A DNA stretch of 64,000 bases from an uncultured Chlorobiaceae bacterium (lineage in GTDB: Bacteria; Bacteroidota; Chlorobiia; Chlorobiales; Chlorobiaceae): NCBI GenBank assembly GCA_903994525.1, contig CAJEXW010000017.1:1-64000 (forward strand), read 5' to 3'. This document shows positions 18,865-28,546 of the stretch, one piece after another; position 1 is the first letter of the stretch, and each line of letters starts with the position of its first letter. The notes beneath the pieces were generated by a model, which saw nothing but the letters and a program-made list of their open reading frames with translations, searched no databases and was not told the origin of the DNA. The translations under genes and the position numbers were made by a program.

Positions 18865-20403
18865 ATGTCGTTGTCACTCGAGAGCATCAGGGAGAGCAAA
18901 CCCCGCCTTTTCCGGGCATTTTCAGCACTTGAGCATGGAGAGCAGCATCTTCAGCGCATTTGTGAGCTTGATCATTACTGGGAGCGTTTGAAACGGCCTG
19001 TTGAGCGTGTGATTTTTTCCGGTGGCGATCTTTCCGCAGATACGGTTATCAGCGGCGAATATGATCTGATTTATGCAGGAGGCACACTCAGTCTTCTCCA
19101 TGCGGCGCTGATGGCAGGGAAGTATGGACGGAAGGTGATGATCTTTGACCGTCAGAGACCCGCAAAGTCGACAAGGGACTGGAATATTTCGCGTGATGAG
19201 CTGCTCAGGCTCTCAACACTTGGGCTCTTGACGGAAGCTGAAATTGACTCAGTGATTGTTCGCCGGTACAAAAACGGCTGGGTTGAATTCTACCAGCCTG
19301 ACGGGCGGCAGAAGAGGCTTGTTATGGACAATGTGCTTGATTGTGCGGTTGATACCGACAAGCTTCTTGGTCTTGCAAAAGAGAAGATTGAGGCAGTCTC
19401 AGGATGTGATCTCCTGGCCGGTTACACCTTTCTCGCATGTTATCAGTTTGATGACCATATTGTGGTGAAGATGGTTGATCAGCATGGGCAACTGCTATAC
19501 AGTAAAGCACGGGTGCTCGTTGATGTGATGGGGATACTCTCTCCAATTGCCATGCAGCTCAATCATGGCAGGCCACACACCCACCTTTGCCCGACAGTTG
19601 GAACGGTGGCGAGCGGCTTTGAGGATGTTGATTTTGATACTGGTGAAATTCTTGCGACAACAAGGTCTGCCGACCTTACACCCGGGAAGGGGAGGCAGCT
19701 TATCTGGGAGGGATTCCCGGCTGAAGGCACCAAGTATATCACCTATCTTTTCTTTTATGATGAAGCTGATTCCCTGAACGACAAATCATTGCTCTCGCTT
19801 TTTGAAACCTACTTTGAAACACTTCCCGAATATAAGAGGCAGGGAAAAAATTTTGTGCTGCACCGTCCCGTCTACGGCATTATTCCAGCATATTACCATG
19901 ATGGCTTCGACCGTAAAAGGGAGGTTGCCGATGATCACATCATCATGTTTGGTGATGCGGCCTCACTTGGCTCTCCTCTCACCTTTTGTGGCTTCGGTTC
20001 CATGGTTCGGAATCTTCACCATCTGACCGCCGATCTGGAGCAGGCGCTCTGCGACAACCAGTTGACGAAAAAGCATCTTGAAAAGATTAACGCCTATGAG
20101 CCCAATGTTGCCTCGATGGCTAATCTCATGAAGTATATGTGTTTTAACAACTCCACGGATGAACCAAATTTTGTGAATGATCTGATGAATGAGGTGATGC
20201 ATGTGCTTGATGATCTTCCACACCGTTATCGTCAGGCGATGTTCCGAGATGAGCTGAAGATTGAAGAATTAGCCCTGGTGATGTTGCGAGTTGCATGGCG
20301 CTATCCCAAAGTACTGACAGCAACATGGGAAAAACTTGGAGTACAGGGCTCTTTCGGGTTTCTTAAAAATCTTGCAGGCTGGGCACTTTCGCCCGTCAGA
20401 TAA
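18865..20403 (+). CDS. CruA-family FAD-dependent lycopene cyclase
   Basis: CruA, CruB and CruP form a cyclase family found in green sulfur bacteria and cyanobacteria, making gamma- or beta-carotene from lycopene. The 512-residue protein has a nucleotide-binding strand YDLIYAGGTLSLLHAALMAG near residue 65, STRDWNISRDEL, and the conserved C-terminal flavin region FGDAASLGSPLTFCGFGSM near residue 365. The first motif departs from the canonical GxGxxG, as in other family members. Which of CruA, CruB or a CruP-like paralogue this is cannot be told by eye. It is followed after 12 bases by ligA. Confidence 0.75.
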   Translation: MSLSLESIRESKPRLFRAFSALEHGEQHLQRICELDHYWERLKRPVERVIFSGGDLSADTVISGEYDLIYAGGTLSLLHAALMAGKYGRKVMIFDRQRPAKSTRDWNISRDELLRLSTLGLLTEAEIDSVIVRRYKNGWVEFYQPDGRQKRLVMDNVLDCAVDTDKLLGLAKEKIEAVSGCDLLAGYTFLACYQFDDHIVVKMVDQHGQLLYSKARVLVDVMGILSPIAMQLNHGRPHTHLCPTVGTVASGFEDVDFDTGEILATTRSADLTPGKGRQLIWEGFPAEGTKYITYLFFYDEADSLNDKSLLSLFETYFETLPEYKRQGKNFVLHRPVYGIIPAYYHDGFDRKREVADDHIIMFGDAASLGSPLTFCGFGSMVRNLHHLTADLEQALCDNQLTKKHLEKINAYEPNVASMANLMKYMCFNNSTDEPNFVNDLMNEVMHVLDDLPHRYRQAMFRDELKIEELALVMLRVAWRYPKVLTATWEKLGVQGSFGFLKNLAGWALSPVR

Positions 20404-20415
20404 CCTTATGCAGGC

Positions 20416-22413
20416 ATGACCGATATTATTCAGGCTGCCGAACGGGTAGCGCAACTTCGTCGAGAGATAGAGCGACATAACCATCTCTACTATGTAGAGG
20501 CAAAGCCGGAACTCTCCGATGTTGAGTTCGACAGACTGCTCGGGCAACTCATGGCGCTGGAACGGCAGTTTCCCGATCTGGTGACCCCCGACAGTCCGTC
20601 GCAGCGGGTGGGAGGGACGATTACCAAAGAGTTTGAGTCGGTGCTTCATCGTGAGCCGATGCTCAGCCTCTCCAACACCTACTCACTTGCCGAGGTTGAA
20701 GAGTTTTACAACCGGGTGAAAAAGCTGCTGGCTCTTGAGGGTGTTGATGAGCAAAAGATGGTGGCGGAGCTGAAGTTTGATGGAGTAGCCATCAGTCTGC
20801 TTTACCGCGACGGTCTGCTGGTTCGAGGGGCTACGCGAGGTGATGGCGTTCAGGGTGATGATATCACCGTCAACATCAGAACCATCTCATCGGTTCCCCT
20901 CAGAATAGATGGTACTGGAGAGCTGGAGGTACGAGGCGAAGTGTTCATGCGCAAGGAGGATTTTGAGCAATTGAACGAGAGCCGTCCGGAGGAGGAGCGA
21001 TTTGCCAATCCTCGCAACGCTACGGCTGGCTCCCTGAAGTTGCAGGACTCGGCAGAGGTCGCTCGTCGCAACATGAGTTTTGTCGCCTATTATCTCAAAG
21101 GGATCAGTGATGAATCGATGCCGCACTTTAGCCGGCTGAAGCTCCTCGAAACCCTCGGTTTTTCTACCGGAGAGCATTATCAGTCATGTGGTGATTTGAA
21201 AGAGATCGGTGATTTTATCGCCTATTGGTCAGAAGAACGCTGGAAGCTCCCTTATGAGACCGATGGCGTTGTGCTGAAGCTTGATGCAGTTACCCTTCGT
21301 GACAAACTGGGCGCAACGGCCAAGAGCCCGCGCTGGGCAATCGCCTACAAATATCCCGCTCAGCAGGCCATAACGGCATTGAACGCGGTTATTTTTCAGG
21401 TCGGACGGCTTGGTTCCATCACTCCTGTTGCCGAGCTTGAACCGGTGCTGCTGGCCGGTTCAACCGTTTCCCGTTCGACGCTCCATAACTTTGACGAGAT
21501 TGAGCGACTGGGCATTATGATTCACGATCGGGTCGTCATTGAAAAGTCAGGTGAGGTGATTCCCAAGGTGATCAGCGTTGTGGTTGAGGAGAGGCCGTTG
21601 GATGTTCTGTCAATTGTGCTCCCTCTGAATTGCCCGGAATGCGCTATGCCTCTCGTCAAGCTGGAGGGTGAGGTGAGTTACTACTGCCCCAATGAGGAGG
21701 AGTGTCCTGCGCAGATCAGGGGACGGCTGCTCCATTTTGCCTCCCGCAATGCCATGGACATCAAGAGTCTTGGCAAAGCGCTGGTTGATCAGCTTGTTGC
21801 CATCAAGCTGGTGAAGGATGTTGGTGACCTTTATCTTCTGCAGGAGCCGCAGCTCGAAAACCTTGAACGGATGGGGCGCAAGTCGGCCCGGAACTTGCTA
21901 CGGGCGCTTGACGAAAGTCGTTCCAGGAGTTGCGAACGGCTGCTCTACGCCCTTGGCATACGCCACGTCGGACGTGCCACCGCCCGCGAGCTGTCGCAGG
22001 CTTACCCTTCACTCGACTTGTTGCTGAAGGCCAGGGAGGAGGAGCTTGCAACGGTTCCCGATATCGGTTCAGTAGTTGCCCGGAGTATCTGCGACTATTT
22101 TGCCAGGCCATCAGTGCAGCATCTTCTTGAAAAGTTGCGGGATGCAGGTTTGCAACTCAGCTCGTCAGAAGTCACGCCACAGGTCAACCGAAATTTTGCG
22201 GGGCTTACTGTGATCTTTACAGGTTCACTCGACCGTTACACCCGCCAGCAGGCATCTGAACTGGTGGTTGAGCGGGGAGGCAGGGTGGTGGAGTCGATCA
22301 GTAAAAAGAGCGGCCTTGTCGTTGCTGGCCAAGAGGCTGGCAGCAAGCTTGACAAGGCGTTGAAGTTTGGGGTGCGGGTGGTTTCAGAAGCGGAATTTGA
22401 AGGAATGTTGTAG
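20416..22413 (+). CDS. ligA: NAD-dependent DNA ligase
   Basis: It seals nicks in replication and repair with NAD as adenylate donor. The 665-residue protein shows the Ia domain ([15 protein letters not shown]), the adenylation site KFDGVA near residue 118, the OB fold with NATAGSLK upstream, a four-cysteine zinc finger (CPECAMPL and [10 protein letters not shown]), helix-hairpin-helix repeats, and a C-terminal BRCT domain starting near [12 protein letters not shown]. Length and order are standard. It ends convergently 19 bases before menG. Confidence 0.97.
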   Translation: MTDIIQAAERVAQLRREIERHNHLYYVEAKPELSDVEFDRLLGQLMALERQFPDLVTPDSPSQRVGGTITKEFESVLHREPMLSLSNTYSLAEVEEFYNRVKKLLALEGVDEQKMVAELKFDGVAISLLYRDGLLVRGATRGDGVQGDDITVNIRTISSVPLRIDGTGELEVRGEVFMRKEDFEQLNESRPEEERFANPRNATAGSLKLQDSAEVARRNMSFVAYYLKGISDESMPHFSRLKLLETLGFSTGEHYQSCGDLKEIGDFIAYWSEERWKLPYETDGVVLKLDAVTLRDKLGATAKSPRWAIAYKYPAQQAITALNAVIFQVGRLGSITPVAELEPVLLAGSTVSRSTLHNFDEIERLGIMIHDRVVIEKSGEVIPKVISVVVEERPLDVLSIVLPLNCPECAMPLVKLEGEVSYYCPNEEECPAQIRGRLLHFASRNAMDIKSLGKALVDQLVAIKLVKDVGDLYLLQEPQLENLERMGRKSARNLLRALDESRSRSCERLLYALGIRHVGRATARELSQAYPSLDLLLKAREEELATVPDIGSVVARSICDYFARPSVQHLLEKLRDAGLQLSSSEVTPQVNRNFAGLTVIFTGSLDRYTRQQASELVVERGGRVVESISKKSGLVVAGQEAGSKLDKALKFGVRVVSEAEFEGML

Positions 22414-22432
22414 AAATCTCACTCGCCCGACG

Positions 22433-23155
22433 CTACTTTTTTGCGACGTACAGAATCGAAGTCTCAAAAGTCATTGGGAAATAGTCGGCGCTCTTAAATC
22501 CACTTCTCTTTAAAATGGAGGTAAATGCCTCGGTCTGCGGAAATTGTTCAACCGAATTTGGCAGATAATCGTAAGCAAAAGAGGATTTGCTGAAGAGGCC
22601 TGCAATTTTGGGGAGCACCTTTTTGAAGTAGATCAGGTACAGTTTTTTAATTATTTCATTGCGCGGAATCATTGGTTCTATGATCAGTGCATGGCCTCCC
22701 GGTTTCAAGACACGGTAAAACTCCCGCATTCCCTGATCAAGATTCTCAAAATTTCTCACCCCGAAGCCAGCGCTGACAATATCGAAACTGGCTGTGCCAA
22801 AAGGAAGTTTTTCGGCATAACCCTCATGAAAGGAGATGTGCGGGTATTTTTTTCGTGCAATAACAAGCATTTCGGGAGAGAGGTCAAGCGCGGTCACTTG
22901 AGCGCTTCCTATTTTTGACATAGAGGCAGCCAGATCCCCTGTGCCCGTGGCGACATCAAGGACTTTTGGTGAGCGATTTGCCCCGAGTAGCATTTTTGCC
23001 TTGCCGGTGGTCTTTGCCCGCCAGTAATTATCGATGCCCAGACTGAGCAGATGGTTGAGAAAATCGTACGTTGGGGCAACCTCATCAAACATCGACCGGA
23101 TTGACCCTCTCGATTTTGTCTGCAGCAGCGACTTGGTTTCAGCTTTTTTTGCCAT
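22433..23155 (-). CDS. menG: Demethylmenaquinone methyltransferase (MenG/UbiE family)
   Basis: A SAM-dependent methyltransferase of 240 residues for the last ring methylation of menaquinone; green sulfur bacteria use menaquinone-7 and chlorobiumquinone. Family signatures are [17 protein letters not shown], the SAM loop [12 protein letters not shown], and [15 protein letters not shown] with the downstream [11 protein letters not shown]. Its start overlaps the hisI end by 17 bases, so the two are probably co-transcribed. Confidence 0.94.
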   Translation of the reverse strand: MAKKAETKSLLQTKSRGSIRSMFDEVAPTYDFLNHLLSLGIDNYWRAKTTGKAKMLLGANRSPKVLDVATGTGDLAASMSKIGSAQVTALDLSPEMLVIARKKYPHISFHEGYAEKLPFGTASFDIVSAGFGVRNFENLDQGMREFYRVLKPGGHALIIEPMIPRNEIIKKLYLIYFKKVLPKIAGLFSKSSFAYDYLPNSVEQFPQTEAFTSILKRSGFKSADYFPMTFETSILYVAKK

Positions 23156-23552
23156 AGACCTCTTCAGGATTAAACATCAGTGTGTCACAAATTTCCAGAG
23201 AAAGATCATCCTTGGTCTTGCGATAGAAGCATGAATGGTAGCCGACGTGGCATGCGCCACCGGTCTGTGAGACCTTCAAAAGCAGCGTGTCGCCATCGCA
23301 GTCGATCAGGATGTCGTGTACAATCTGCATGTTGCCGGATGATTCTCCTTTTAGCCAGAGTTCCTTGCGGCTGCGACTCCAGTAACAGGCTCTTTTTTTT
23401 TCAAGCGTCATCTTAAGACTTTCGCGATTCATCCATGCCATCATCAGCACCTTTCCGCTCTCATGGTCCTGAACAATTGCAGGTACCAGCCCTTTGTCGT
23501 CAAACTTTACAGTCTCAAGAATGCTTTTATCAATATCTTGATTGTGGCTCAT
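23139..23552 (-). CDS. hisI: Phosphoribosyl-AMP cyclohydrolase
   Basis: It opens the adenine ring of phosphoribosyl-AMP in the third step of histidine synthesis. The 137-residue protein carries [10 protein letters not shown], the [19 protein letters not shown] motif, the metal-binding DCDGDTLLL, and the zinc ligand region [12 protein letters not shown]. It is the single-domain form without the HisE pyrophosphohydrolase. It overlaps menG and stands apart from hisC at 31262. Confidence 0.96.
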   Translation of the reverse strand: MSHNQDIDKSILETVKFDDKGLVPAIVQDHESGKVLMMAWMNRESLKMTLEKKRACYWSRSRKELWLKGESSGNMQIVHDILIDCDGDTLLLKVSQTGGACHVGYHSCFYRKTKDDLSLEICDTLMFNPEEVYGKKS

Positions 23553-23724
23553 CGATGGTTTAGATTAGCAGTTGTTGATGCCGCATACTCATGTATCTGG
23601 TGCGCATCAATAGAAAAATGTCCACAAATATTGATAAAATTATTGAAAATCCAAGGTTGGAATGGATAAAAAGTTCAAAACATGTAACTTCCCCAAGCTG
23701 AACTTTATAATATGAACAACTCTC

Positions 23725-24807
23725 ATGAACTCCCTTCAAAAATTTCTTCCAAAATATTCTCTTGCGCTTGCCCTCATTTTTATTGCCACCGTCTATTTTT
23801 TGATGACAAAGGCTAATACCGTAAATATTGAGGTGGCCGAAGTGACCACTGCCGAACTGGTTCAGGCGGTTTATGCGACAGGTTTTGTTGAGGCTGATGC
23901 TGTTGCTGCTCTTAACGCGGAGTCTTCAGGGAGGGTAACAACTGTTGGCGCCCTGGAAGGGCAGCCTGTTACGGCCGGTCAGCAAATTATTCAGTTTGAT
24001 AGCCCTCAGACCCAGCTTGCCTTACGTGAGGCAAAGTCGGCACTCGCTGAACAGCAGGCCCTTGTGAGAGACAGCAAGCTTCGTACCGAGCGGAAGAGAA
24101 ACCTTTTCAAAGAGGGAGCAATATCGCGCCAGGAGCTTGAAGATGCCGAGAAAAGCGCTCTTCAAGCTGATGAGCTGCTTCGGCAGCGACAATTTCAATT
24201 AAAGATACGCGAGGAAGATCTAAAAAAGTTGACAGTTACAGCTCCATTTTCGGGGATACTTACGTTTCAAGGTGTTAAAAAGGGAGATTATGTCACTCTT
24301 AATACTCTTGTTGCCAGGGTTGTTGATCCATCCCGATTTATGATCAGTGTCGAAGTGGATGAGCTTGATATTCCAAAGATGCGTGAAGGTCAGAAGGCTA
24401 CGGTAGCTTTTGATGCCTATCCCCAGCAGCGTCTTTCGGCGGTTGTGACTCGTCTTGTTCCTCAGACTGACCGTATCACAAAGACCTCAAAGATTTATCT
24501 GACTATTGATCGTCTTCCAGGAAATATTCAGGCCGGAATGACGGCCACTGCAAATATTATTTACAATGTTCGGTCAAATGCGCTTCTTGTAAGGAAAAGT
24601 TCCCTTTTGGAGGAGAATCATCAGAGTTATGTCTGGAAAATAGATCATGGTCGTTTGAAAAAGCAGTTGATTCGGCAGGGCGACAGTGATCTGACTTTTG
24701 TTGAGGTGTTGCAGGGGCTTCAAAAGGGGGAGAAGATTGCGCTCTCTCCTGATAAAAGTTGGCATGAAGGGGTAGAAGTCAAAATCCTTCAATCCAAAAT
24801 ACGGTGA
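23725..24807 (+). CDS. Periplasmic adaptor subunit of an efflux system (HlyD/RND type)
   Basis: A 360-residue membrane-fusion protein. It has an N-terminal anchor (about residues 12-28, LALALIFIATVYFLM), a lipoyl half-motif, an alpha-helical hairpin rich in Glu, Gln and Lys (about 90-165), the second lipoyl half ending GDYVTLNTLVARVVDP, then a beta-barrel. Such adaptors bridge an inner-membrane pump and an outer-membrane channel. No pump or channel gene is adjacent: downstream lies a convergent ECF-type ATPase, so the partners are elsewhere. The substrate is unknown. Confidence 0.85.
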   Translation: MNSLQKFLPKYSLALALIFIATVYFLMTKANTVNIEVAEVTTAELVQAVYATGFVEADAVAALNAESSGRVTTVGALEGQPVTAGQQIIQFDSPQTQLALREAKSALAEQQALVRDSKLRTERKRNLFKEGAISRQELEDAEKSALQADELLRQRQFQLKIREEDLKKLTVTAPFSGILTFQGVKKGDYVTLNTLVARVVDPSRFMISVEVDELDIPKMREGQKATVAFDAYPQQRLSAVVTRLVPQTDRITKTSKIYLTIDRLPGNIQAGMTATANIIYNVRSNALLVRKSSLLEENHQSYVWKIDHGRLKKQLIRQGDSDLTFVEVLQGLQKGEKIALSPDKSWHEGVEVKILQSKIR

Positions 24808-24853
24808 AATATTGCGTTAATGGGGGGTGGCCGGAGCTGATTCGTATATTTTT

Positions 24854-25573
24854 TTACTTCTGAAGACGCAGGGGAAGTTCAAGGTTGTTTGATTCAAGAA
24901 GAATGCTGTTGCTGAGGATCTCTTTTGCCGGACCATCTGCGACAATTTCTCCTTTATTCATGATGCAGACCCTCGCGCAGGTATCCCAGATGAAGTCGAG
25001 ATCGTGCGATACCGTAATGGTTGTCAGCCGAAGGGTATTGATCAGATTGATAAGTTTTCTGCGGTTTTTCGGGTCAAGGTCGGAGGTCGGTTCATCCATA
25101 ACGATCACTTCGGGTTTTGTCACCAGGACGGTTGCAATGGCGGCAAATCGTTTTTCGCCCTGTGAAAGGTGAGATGGTGGTTTATCCCGAAGCTCCCAGA
25201 GCTCCAGCTCTCTGAGTGTTTTTTCAACCAGTATTGCAGTATGCGTTGTCGATATACCGAGATTTTCAGGGCCGAAAGCAATATCGTCATAGAGTCTTGC
25301 TGTAAAGAGTTGGTCATCAGGATTTTGAAAAACAACTCCAACCAGTTGGTGGATACGGTCAAGATTTTTTTTACAAACTATGGTGTTTCCTATCGCTATC
25401 GTTCCCTTGCTTGGGATATGCCAGCCATTTAAATGGTTGAGCAGTGTTGATTTCCCTGCTCCATTTGCTCCGATAATCCCGAGGGTGCATCCCGTATTGA
25501 TGCAAAGGCTCAGATTATTCATTGCTCTGGTGCCGTCTGGATATGAAAATGATACTTCGGTAATGGTGATCAT
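24854..25573 (-). CDS. Energy-coupling factor ABC ATPase (CbiO/EcfA type)
   Basis: A 239-residue ATPase of the class that powers vitamin or metal uptake together with a T-component and an S-component. Motifs: Walker A GANGAGKST near residue 38, Q-loop VFQNPDDQLF typical of CbiO/EcfA, signature LSQGEKRFAAIA, Walker B VIVMDEPTSDLD, H-loop SHDLDF. No T or S component is encoded beside it, so it is an orphan here. Cobalt uptake is plausible given the cobalamin genes in the window, but that is inference. Confidence 0.87.
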   Translation of the reverse strand: MITITEVSFSYPDGTRAMNNLSLCINTGCTLGIIGANGAGKSTLLNHLNGWHIPSKGTIAIGNTIVCKKNLDRIHQLVGVVFQNPDDQLFTARLYDDIAFGPENLGISTTHTAILVEKTLRELELWELRDKPPSHLSQGEKRFAAIATVLVTKPEVIVMDEPTSDLDPKNRRKLINLINTLRLTTITVSHDLDFIWDTCARVCIMNKGEIVADGPAKEILSNSILLESNNLELPLRLQK

Positions 25574-25706
25574 CCGCTGGAGAAGTTTATTCGATCGCTC
25601 TTTCTCTGCATTCAGAGTGTCGCAGGGTTGAAAAAAGTGGTTGCAGTAATTGATCGGACAGAATAGTCAGATCTCATGACCTAACAGAATAAAAAAAATA
25701 ATTTTT

Positions 25707-26333
25707 ATGGTTGATGCTCATGTGATGCTTACCTTTTTTATAACTTCGGTGATTCTGGCTCTCTCCCCGGGACCGGACAATCTTTTTGTTTTGGCGCAGT
25801 CTGCTCAAAATGGCAGGAGGGCAGGTCTCTTTGTTACTCTTGGTCTTGCCACGGGACTGACAGGACATACGCTTGCTGTTGCGTCAGGTCTCGCTGCAGT
25901 TGTACGCTCTTCAATGCTTGTGTTCACTCTTCTTAAGTATACTGGCGCGGCCTATCTGCTCTATCTGGCATGGCAGGCATTCAGGGTTGCAGCCACAAGC
26001 AGTGCCCAGGAGCTTGCACCGGCGCTCTCACCGGTTCATCTCTATCGGCGCGGAATAGTGATGAACATCACGAATCCAAAGGTATCACTTTTTTTTATGG
26101 CCTTTCTTCCACAGTTTGCCGATTCGCATCTTGGCTCCATGACAGCACAGTTTTTTCAGCTTGGGACAATTTTTATTGTGGCGACTCTTCTTGTTTTTGG
26201 TCTTATCACACTTCTTGCCGGTGAAGTTGGCGAGAGGTTTCGTAACTCTACGTTTGTTCAGCAACTGGTAAACCGGATTGCAGCTCTGCTTTTTATCGGG
26301 ATAGCCTGTAAACTGGCTTTTGCCAAACGGTAA
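25707..26333 (+). CDS. LysE/RhtB family exporter
   Basis: A 208-residue membrane protein of the LysE family, which exports amino acids or their derivatives. The family signature SPGPDNLFVLAQSAQNGRRAG lies after the first helix, and about six hydrophobic segments follow; NPKVSLFFMAFLPQF in the middle is also characteristic. Length is normal. The substrate cannot be inferred. It stands alone between the cbiO-like gene (opposite strand) and the D,D-carboxypeptidase gene. Confidence 0.9.
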   Translation: MVDAHVMLTFFITSVILALSPGPDNLFVLAQSAQNGRRAGLFVTLGLATGLTGHTLAVASGLAAVVRSSMLVFTLLKYTGAAYLLYLAWQAFRVAATSSAQELAPALSPVHLYRRGIVMNITNPKVSLFFMAFLPQFADSHLGSMTAQFFQLGTIFIVATLLVFGLITLLAGEVGERFRNSTFVQQLVNRIAALLFIGIACKLAFAKR

Positions 26334-26507
26334 ATCTTTCTTCTTGAACCATTCGGTGCAAAGTTGCTGACTGAACAAAAAAATTGATGGAATAAACATT
26401 TTTTTTGAAAAAAGTGTCGGAGGAGTTGAGTTTGTTTCCTAATATTACGTTATTGCAATACATGAGTTTCCCCGCGCTTGAAAACTACAGAACTGTATAC
26501 CTTGACA

Positions 26508-27794
26508 ATGCTTATTAATACCCTGATATCCGCGATTTTAAACTCACGGGAACAGGCCTTCCGTCTCTGCGGGAAGCTTTCTGATTTGAAGTATTTTCAT
26601 GTCTTCGCTCTTCTTGTTGTCGTTCAGGCAATGTTATCTCCTTTTGCATTGTATGCCAGAAACAGTGCGGCAACTCTGTTGACGCAGGCTCCGGTTAACT
26701 CCTATATTGTCAAGGAGATTGGAAACCCAATTCCGTTGATGTCAAAAGAGATTGATCGTCCGGTTTCACCAGCAAGTCTCACCAAAATTATGACTTGTAT
26801 TCTTGCCCTTGAGAGTGGAAAGCTTGATCAGGATGTTCTGATTACGAAGGAATCGACAATGGTGGAACCATCGAAAGCGGGTTTTAGGGTCGGAGATAAA
26901 ATAAAGCTTATTGATCTGGTCAAAGCAGCAATGGTGAGCTCTAGCAATGACGCTGCATTTGCTCTTGCAATTCACCTTTCAGGTACTGTCGATTCATTTG
27001 TTGCCAGTATGAACAACAAGGCAAAAATGATCGGCATGAAGAATACACTGTTTACCAATCCGGCAGGTTTTGATAAAGGAATCTATGCAGGCAATATCTC
27101 TACCGCTGGTGATCTGATGCGTCTTACTGAATATTCGGTTAAAAATCCTCTGTTTAATCAGGTTGCCCGTCTGGAAAAGGTGGTTGTGCCTGAACAGACA
27201 AGCCAGAAGGTTTTCTGGCTCAAAACGCATAACAAGCTTCTTGACCGATATCCCTATGCTGTTGGTATCAAGACTGGTTATACCTGCAAGGCAGGAGGTT
27301 GTCTGATTGCAAGAGCAATCAAGGATAACAAGGATATGCTTCTGGTTATGCTCAATGCACGGAACAGGTGGGATATTGCTTCCAATATGTTTGATTCTGC
27401 TTTTGCTGGCAATACATCTAATCCGCTTCTTGTCAGTGGAGTATCCAGGTCGCAGGCAGTTCCGTCAAGGGTTCAACGGTTCAATGAGACTGAGAAGAGT
27501 GAAAAGAGGAGTGACGCATCTGCGGACAGGAGTGCTCAAAAAAAGAAGCTGCTTCCAGCGGAGAAAAAGCAGCTCATTGCAGGGCTGAAAAGTTCCAGAA
27601 AATTGAATCGAGCGATGGCTGCCGATCTTAAGTCAGCACGTCATACAAAAAAAAATGCACTCGTCGGGGTGAAGGGCATCAAAACTCTGAAGAAGCAAGT
27701 GATTGCTGAATCGAAGAACCACAGACTGAAGAAACGTCAGCTTGTCTCTTCAAAACCAGTCAAGAAAAGCAAAAAGAGAGTGGCAGTGTCGTAG
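26508..27794 (+). CDS. D-alanyl-D-alanine carboxypeptidase with basic C-terminal tail
   Basis: A penicillin-binding serine peptidase that trims stem peptides of peptidoglycan. The active-site motifs are SLTK near residue 90, SSN near 145 and KTG near 254, and FTNPAGFD fits the DacA subfamily. A hydrophobic N-terminal segment (VFALLVVVQAMLSPFALYA) should act as signal or anchor. After about residue 310 comes an unusual 120-residue tail very rich in Lys, Arg and Ser, unlike the membrane-anchoring amphipathic helix of DacA. ATG 26508 is used; a TTG at 26478 is also in frame, and no clear ribosome-binding site decides. Confidence 0.88.
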   Translation: MLINTLISAILNSREQAFRLCGKLSDLKYFHVFALLVVVQAMLSPFALYARNSAATLLTQAPVNSYIVKEIGNPIPLMSKEIDRPVSPASLTKIMTCILALESGKLDQDVLITKESTMVEPSKAGFRVGDKIKLIDLVKAAMVSSSNDAAFALAIHLSGTVDSFVASMNNKAKMIGMKNTLFTNPAGFDKGIYAGNISTAGDLMRLTEYSVKNPLFNQVARLEKVVVPEQTSQKVFWLKTHNKLLDRYPYAVGIKTGYTCKAGGCLIARAIKDNKDMLLVMLNARNRWDIASNMFDSAFAGNTSNPLLVSGVSRSQAVPSRVQRFNETEKSEKRSDASADRSAQKKKLLPAEKKQLIAGLKSSRKLNRAMAADLKSARHTKKNALVGVKGIKTLKKQVIAESKNHRLKKRQLVSSKPVKKSKKRVAVS

Positions 27795-27836
27795 CCATGG
27801 AGAGTATCTATAACTTTAATTATTAATTATTGATCA

Positions 27837-28157
27837 ATGGTCAAGCATATCGTGATATGGAAGCTGAAAGAGGTGGCGCATGGAAATGACCGGCAGACCA
27901 ATGCAAATCTGATCAAAGAGAAACTTCTTGCCTTGCGTGAAAGAATTCCCGGGATAGTCTCACTCGAACTTGGATATGACTTGAGTCGGACGAAGAGTTC
28001 AGGGGATATTGTTTTATACAGTGAATTTGTTGATATGCCAGCCTTGGCCGCCTATCAGGTACATCCCGAACACGAAGAGCTGAAGCTCTTTATAGGAGAG
28101 GCGACGGAGGAACGCCATCTTGTTGATTACGAGGTGTTACTTAGTGATGGATGGTAG
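27837..28157 (+). CDS. Dabb-domain (stress-responsive A/B barrel) protein
   Basis: A 106-residue protein consisting of one ferredoxin-like Dabb fold. The start MVKHIVIWKLKE, the middle LYSEFVDMPALAAYQVHPEH and the end DYEVL are typical of the family, which forms dimeric barrels. Family members have varied or unknown roles, so no reaction can be assigned. It is followed 14 bases later by a strong terminator. Confidence 0.88.
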   Translation: MVKHIVIWKLKEVAHGNDRQTNANLIKEKLLALRERIPGIVSLELGYDLSRTKSSGDIVLYSEFVDMPALAAYQVHPEHEELKLFIGEATEERHLVDYEVLLSDGW

Positions 28158-28171
28158 TTTGAATAGCAATA

Positions 28172-28208
28172 TTAAAAAAGCGGCTGGCACAAACCATCCG
28201 CTTTTTTA
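28172..28208. terminator. Bidirectional intrinsic terminator
   Basis: The stem AAAAAAGCGG-ctgg / ccat-CCGCTTTTTT is flanked by an A run on the left and a T run on the right, so it can stop transcription from both the Dabb gene (plus) and the ferredoxin gene (minus), which converge here. Confidence 0.85.
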
Positions 28209-28226
28209 ACAAGATTGTCTTGCAAT

Positions 28227-28415
28227 TTACCCCTGCACAATTGCGTCTGAAGGGCAGACATTCACGCAGTGTGATCCCTCAGCGTCGCCAGCACATTCGT
28301 TGCATGATGAGCCATTGATAACATAAACATCGTCACCGGCAGAAATTGCCTGGGTAGGACATTCAGGTTCACAAGCTCCGCAGTAGGTGCAAGCCTCGGT
28401 AATAAAGAGTGCCAT
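28227..28415 (-). CDS. 2[4Fe-4S] ferredoxin
   Basis: A 62-residue bacterial-type ferredoxin. The first cluster motif is C-x2-C-x2-C-x3-CP (CTYCGACEPECP); the second is C-x2-C-x8-C-x3-CP (CNECAGDAEGSHCVNVCP), with the longer loop seen in Chlorobium and related ferredoxins. In green sulfur bacteria such ferredoxins accept electrons from the photosynthetic reaction centre and feed the reductive TCA cycle. ATG 28415 was chosen because a GAGGAAG site precedes it; a frame opening at 28481 adds 22 hydrophobic residues without support. Confidence 0.95.
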   Translation of the reverse strand: MALFITEACTYCGACEPECPTQAISAGDDVYVINGSSCNECAGDAEGSHCVNVCPSDAIVQG

Positions 28416-28546
28416 AGTAACTTCCTCACTTAAAGATTTGAAAAAAAAGACAGGATAGAAAGAAAGAACGATTCGGGTCAAACTTGGTCAATATAAGATT
28501 TTTTTATTAGCTCAAAAAAATGTTATACCGGAGATCAAACAAAGTT

